Assembly: GCF_011038975.1 (NCBI RefSeq)
Contig: NZ_JAAKEC010000004.1
Span: forward strand, 1-64,000
DNA: 64,000 nt
Source of the DNA: Adlercreutzia sp. ZJ176
GTDB lineage: Bacteria; Actinomycetota; Coriobacteriia; Coriobacteriales; Eggerthellaceae
Reading direction: 5' to 3'
A model generated the notes under the pieces. It worked only from the letters and a program-made list of their open reading frames with translations. It was not told where the DNA came from and did no database searches. Below, piece by piece: positions 60,966 to 64,000 of this stretch. Position 1 is the first letter of the stretch; each line of letters begins with the position of its first letter. The position numbers and the translations under genes are program-made.

Positions 60966-61997
60966 TCATTCGCTCCACTTCACCGTCTTGCGCACGAGCA
61001 GGCTCACCAGGCCGTCGAGCACCGTCACCACGACGCCCACCATGATGATGCCCGCCACCACGTTGGTGTAGTTCGCGTAGTTCGTGTAGTTGATGACGAA
61101 GTACCCCAGGCCGCTCGTGGCACCGTACATCTCCGCCATGACGAGCATGAGCATGGCAGAGGGCAGCTGCGTCTTCAGGCCTTGGGCGATGGTGGGGTAC
61201 ATGAAGGGCAGCAGCACCTGGAAGATCATCTCAGGGGTCGTAAGCCCCAGCATGCGCGCCGACTCCACGATGCGGTGGTCCATCGACTCCACGCGCAGGA
61301 TGGTGCCGAGCAGCGTGGGCCAGAAGATCCCGAGGAAGATGACGGCGACAGCCGCCATCTTGAACGACGGCAGGAGCATCACCAGATACGGCGCGAACAC
61401 GATGGCCGGCACGGGCGCGAGCACGTGCGCGATGGGATACACCGCCTCGCGCAGCTGCGGCACCCAGCCCACGAACAGCCCGACGAGGTAGCCCGCCACG
61501 AGCGCCGTGATGAAGCCCTGGGCCAGAAGCGCCATCGACGACGCCACGTTGAGCGCAAGCTCGTCGTAGAGCTTCGGGAACACCGCGAACACGTTCTCAG
61601 GGATGGGGATGAGCACCGGGTGCGTGAGCTTGAGGTCAGTCGACGCCACCTCCCACACGATGAGCAGCGCCCACACCACGATGGCGATGTGGCAGGTCGA
61701 GCGCTTCTTGCCGCCCGCCACGTAGCGCCACAGAAACAGCGCCTCCATGAGCGCCGCGGCCACGTAGAACGGCACGCTCGTACGCGGCGTCACCTTGCCG
61801 GGGACGGCGATGGCCACCAGGAGCGCCGCGAACATGACGGTCGCTACCAGAAACGACGCCGTGACGAACTTGTGCGGCGCGGCCTCCCCCGCGGGCGCGG
61901 GTGCCCCGGCTGCCGCGCACGCTGCGACGCTAGCCCCAGCCGCGCTGCCCGCCCCAGCCGCGCCGCCCGCGGCCGCCTTCTTCCTCCACGCCGTCAT
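60966..61997 (-). CDS. ABC importer permease, SsuC/TauC type
   Basis: 343 residues from ATG 61997, overlapping the ATPase stop by four bases. The C-terminal 250 residues match binding-protein-dependent permeases: SSMALLAQGFITALVAGYLV, VESMDHRIVESARMLG and the EAA-like loop. An N-terminal part with an Ala/Gly-rich stretch and three extra hydrophobic segments is longer than usual for SsuC. Confidence 0.88.
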   Translation of the reverse strand: MTAWRKKAAAGGAAGAGSAAGASVAACAAAGAPAPAGEAAPHKFVTASFLVATVMFAALLVAIAVPGKVTPRTSVPFYVAAALMEALFLWRYVAGGKKRSTCHIAIVVWALLIVWEVASTDLKLTHPVLIPIPENVFAVFPKLYDELALNVASSMALLAQGFITALVAGYLVGLFVGWVPQLREAVYPIAHVLAPVPAIVFAPYLVMLLPSFKMAAVAVIFLGIFWPTLLGTILRVESMDHRIVESARMLGLTTPEMIFQVLLPFMYPTIAQGLKTQLPSAMLMLVMAEMYGATSGLGYFVINYTNYANYTNVVAGIIMVGVVVTVLDGLVSLLVRKTVKWSE

Positions 61998-62776
61998 GCG
62001 TCCTCCCCTCCCGTCGCCGTCGCCTCGAAGAGCGCGAGCACCTCGTCCTTCACCGCGCGCACAGCTGGGTCGCTGGCGAGCGCCTCGGGGTCGCGCGAGC
62101 GGCCGCGCGGCAGCTCGAAGCTGCGCACCACGTGGCGCGGCTCCATGAACACGATGCGGTCGGCCAGGATGAGCGCCTCGTCGATGTCGTGGGTGACGAA
62201 CACCGCCGTCTTGCAGCACGCGCCCTTCCACAAATCGAGCAGCAGCAGCTGCAGCTTGCGGCGGATCATGGGGTCGAGCGCGCCGAACGGTTCGTCGAGC
62301 AGCATCGTGGGCGCGTCGATGGCCAGGGCGCGCGCGATGGCGACGCGCTGGCGCATGCCGCCCGAGAGCTGGAACGGGTAGCGATCCGCCGCATCGCCGA
62401 CGCCCACCTGCCCGAGCAGCTCGAGCGCCCGGGTGCGGGCCTGCCCCTTCGACGCCTTCCGGTCAGTCTTGCGGATGGCGAACATGACGTTGCGCAGCGC
62501 GGTCTGCCACGGGAACAGCGAGTAGCTCTGGAACACGATGGAGCGGTCGGGGCCGGGGCCGGCGACGGGCTCGCCGCCGATGAGCACCTCGCCGCGCGTG
62601 GGGCGCGCCAAGCCTGCGATCAGGCTCAGCATGGTCGACTTGCCGCACCCCGAGTGCCCCACCAGGCACAGAAACTCGCCCTCCCCGATCTCGAGGCTGA
62701 CGTCCTCGAGCGCCGGGAAGGACTCGCCGTTGTTGACGTAGGAGTACGTGACGTCCTTGAAAACGATGGATGGCAT
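61994..62776 (-). CDS. ABC importer ATP-binding protein, SsuB/TauB type
   Basis: 260 residues. Walker A GHSGCGKSTMLSLIAGL, Q loop VFQSYSLFPWQTA, signature LSGGMRQRVAIARAL, Walker B MLLDEPFGALD and switch FVTHDIDEALILADRI. Sulfonate/nitrate/taurine family. It lies between the binding protein and permease genes in one operon. Confidence 0.93.
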   Translation of the reverse strand: MPSIVFKDVTYSYVNNGESFPALEDVSLEIGEGEFLCLVGHSGCGKSTMLSLIAGLARPTRGEVLIGGEPVAGPGPDRSIVFQSYSLFPWQTALRNVMFAIRKTDRKASKGQARTRALELLGQVGVGDAADRYPFQLSGGMRQRVAIARALAIDAPTMLLDEPFGALDPMIRRKLQLLLLDLWKGACCKTAVFVTHDIDEALILADRIVFMEPRHVVRSFELPRGRSRDPEALASDPAVRAVKDEVLALFEATATGGEDA

Positions 62777-62839
62777 GGAAGTCCTCGACGAAGAAAGCGC
62801 GCCCGCGAGAAGCGAGCGCGCATGCCTGCATGACAGGGG

Positions 62840-64000
62840 CTACACGCCCAGGGTGTTGTGGGCCTCGTAGACCTTGAGGAGGCCCTCGTAGAACTCCTTG
62901 TTCTCGCCGCGCTCGATCAGCGCGTCAAGCGCCGCCTTGTAGATGGTGGAGTCGAGGTGCGCGTCGATGAGGTCCTTGTTCGCATCCTCGATGTCGCCGT
63001 TGTCGACCATGTCGCCGTAGAACGCCTTCACGTCGTCGGTGTAGGGATCCATCTCGAACGTCATGGCCGCCACGTAGTCGCCCTTGCCGTACGTGATGTT
63101 CTCGACGTACTCCTCGGGCTGGCCGGAGTACGCGGTGATGATGGCGATGGTGCCCTCGTGGTCGTTGGCGATGTCGTACATGGCGCGCAAGTTGGCGATC
63201 TCGAACTTGATGAGCGCCGAGCGCTTCTCCTCGAACGCCGTGCGGTTGGTGGACTGGCGGCAGCAGGGGAAGTCCTTGCCGATGAGCTCGTTGGGGCGGA
63301 ACGCCACGGCGCACTTGCCGCCCTGCGTGGCCACGTAGCCGTAGCCGCTGTTCACGAAGCACATGTCGATCTCGCCGTTCTCAACGGCGGCCACCTCGGC
63401 GGCCGAGCTCTCCAGCAGGATGAACTCCACGTCCTTGCCGTCCTCGATGCCGTTTTGGCGCAGCCAGCTCTTGGTGACCATGTGCCCGGTCTCCATGCGG
63501 AAGCAGCCGATCTTCTTGCCCCTGAAGTCCTCGGGCTTGGTGTAGCGGTCCTTGTTCTCGATGAGGGTGACGCACTCGGAGCCGTTGGCCACCGTGCCGC
63601 CGAAGATCACGAGGTCGTCGCCCTGCCCCACGTAGGTGCAGGTGGGGATGGAGCCGAAGGGAAGCACGTCAACCGAGCCGTTGAAGAGCGCCGGCATGGC
63701 CTCAGGGAAGCCGCCGGAGACCACCTGCGTGGACAGCGTGAGCTTCTCCTCGTCGTAGTAGCCCTTGTTGAGCGCCACGATGATGGCCGCGATCTTGGAG
63801 TCCTTGCCCAGAAGGACGGCCTTGAGCTCCTCCACCTCGGGGTTGATGGTGTTGTCGAACGTCGGCGCCTCCCCGGCCGCGCTGCTCGCCGCCGAGCTCG
63901 CGCCGCCCGCGCCGCTGCCGCCCGCGCAGCCCGCAAGCGCCGTCATCCCCGCCATGGCCGCCGCAGCACCCGCGACCTTGACGAAGGTGCGACGCGTCAT
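62840..64000 (-). CDS. ABC importer substrate-binding lipoprotein, NMT1/SsuA-like
   Basis: 386 residues; the ATG is at the very edge of the window. The N-terminus has a twin-arginine motif (TRRTFVKVAG) and a lipobox (ALAGC), so it is a Tat-exported lipoprotein. The mature part resembles NMT1/SsuA-type periplasmic binding proteins: IPTCTYVGQGDDLV, GKKIGCFRMETGHMVTKSWL and EVAAVENGEIDMCFVNSGYG. The ligand (sulfonate, nitrate, thiamine precursor or other) is not clear. Confidence 0.88.
   Translation of the reverse strand: MTRRTFVKVAGAAAAMAGMTALAGCAGGSGAGGASSAASSAAGEAPTFDNTINPEVEELKAVLLGKDSKIAAIIVALNKGYYDEEKLTLSTQVVSGGFPEAMPALFNGSVDVLPFGSIPTCTYVGQGDDLVIFGGTVANGSECVTLIENKDRYTKPEDFRGKKIGCFRMETGHMVTKSWLRQNGIEDGKDVEFILLESSAAEVAAVENGEIDMCFVNSGYGYVATQGGKCAVAFRPNELIGKDFPCCRQSTNRTAFEEKRSALIKFEIANLRAMYDIANDHEGTIAIITAYSGQPEEYVENITYGKGDYVAAMTFEMDPYTDDVKAFYGDMVDNGDIEDANKDLIDAHLDSTIYKAALDALIERGENKEFYEGLLKVYEAHNTLGV

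Noticed and set aside
1-64000. tRNA and rRNA genes
   Set aside because: No cloverleaf with a GGTTCGA-type arm and no rRNA-like segment was recognised by eye. A tRNAscan-SE or Infernal run would be decisive.

Overview
The window looks like a chromosome segment of a high-GC, anaerobic member of the Coriobacteriia, most likely Eggerthellaceae. The evidence is the GC-rich codon use, clear AGGAG-type ribosome sites, a formate hydrogenlyase-type operon, a flavodiiron protein, meso-diaminopimelate dehydrogenase and many small exporters. No rRNA or tRNA gene was recognised. The genus is not claimed.

Layout. 0-16 kb: a NusG/LoaP-like antiterminator, proton-pumping transhydrogenase (pntAB), a GntR-controlled ABC exporter, FprA, a TrmH-type RNA methyltransferase, an NSS-family symporter, DAP dehydrogenase, a zinc-ribbon protein, a two-component system and a divergent C39-like peptidase. 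16.6-31.5 kb: accessory region with a truncated DUF1016 protein, HipBA, a tail-anchored coiled-coil protein, a threonine/serine exporter and a DMT exporter. It continues with an AT-rich two-gene island (23.9-29.1 kb) flanked by decayed DUF4143-type ATPase fragments, and an AbiEi-like/MazE fusion paired with a MazF toxin. 31.5-34.7 kb: cystine-type symporter and a ClC family channel.

33.4-49.5 kb is dominated by one long minus-strand transcription unit. Read 5' to 3' it encodes a HycB-like iron-sulfur protein, FdhF (Cys form), HyfA, HyfB, HyfC, HyfE, HyfF, HyfG, HyfH, HyfI, HycH, HycI, then FocA, FdhD and ClC. This is a formate hydrogenlyase of the Hyf type with two, not three, antiporter-like subunits: formate enters or leaves through FocA, FdhF oxidises it, and electrons pass through iron-sulfur subunits to a group 4 [NiFe] hydrogenase. 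A 455-base structured leader precedes it.

49.9-64 kb: a RelB/PIN toxin-antitoxin pair, ThrH-like phosphatase, a TIM-barrel-like protein, Elp3, a candidate small RNA, a leaderless methyltransferase gene, KsgA, a flavodoxin-like reductase, TatD interrupted by an in-frame TGA, MetG, a Cys-rich DUF5714-like protein, a 26-base inverted repeat, and a sulfonate/nitrate-type ABC importer.

The most promising candidate for an undescribed system is the two-gene island. Its first protein is a NERD-type nuclease fused to a superfamily 1 helicase with altered Walker motifs and a duplicated C-terminal domain. Its second is a large helical-repeat protein with a duplicated 125-residue unit and a C-terminal OB-like domain. 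Gene starts were chosen from visible ribosome sites and often differ from the longest possible frame.
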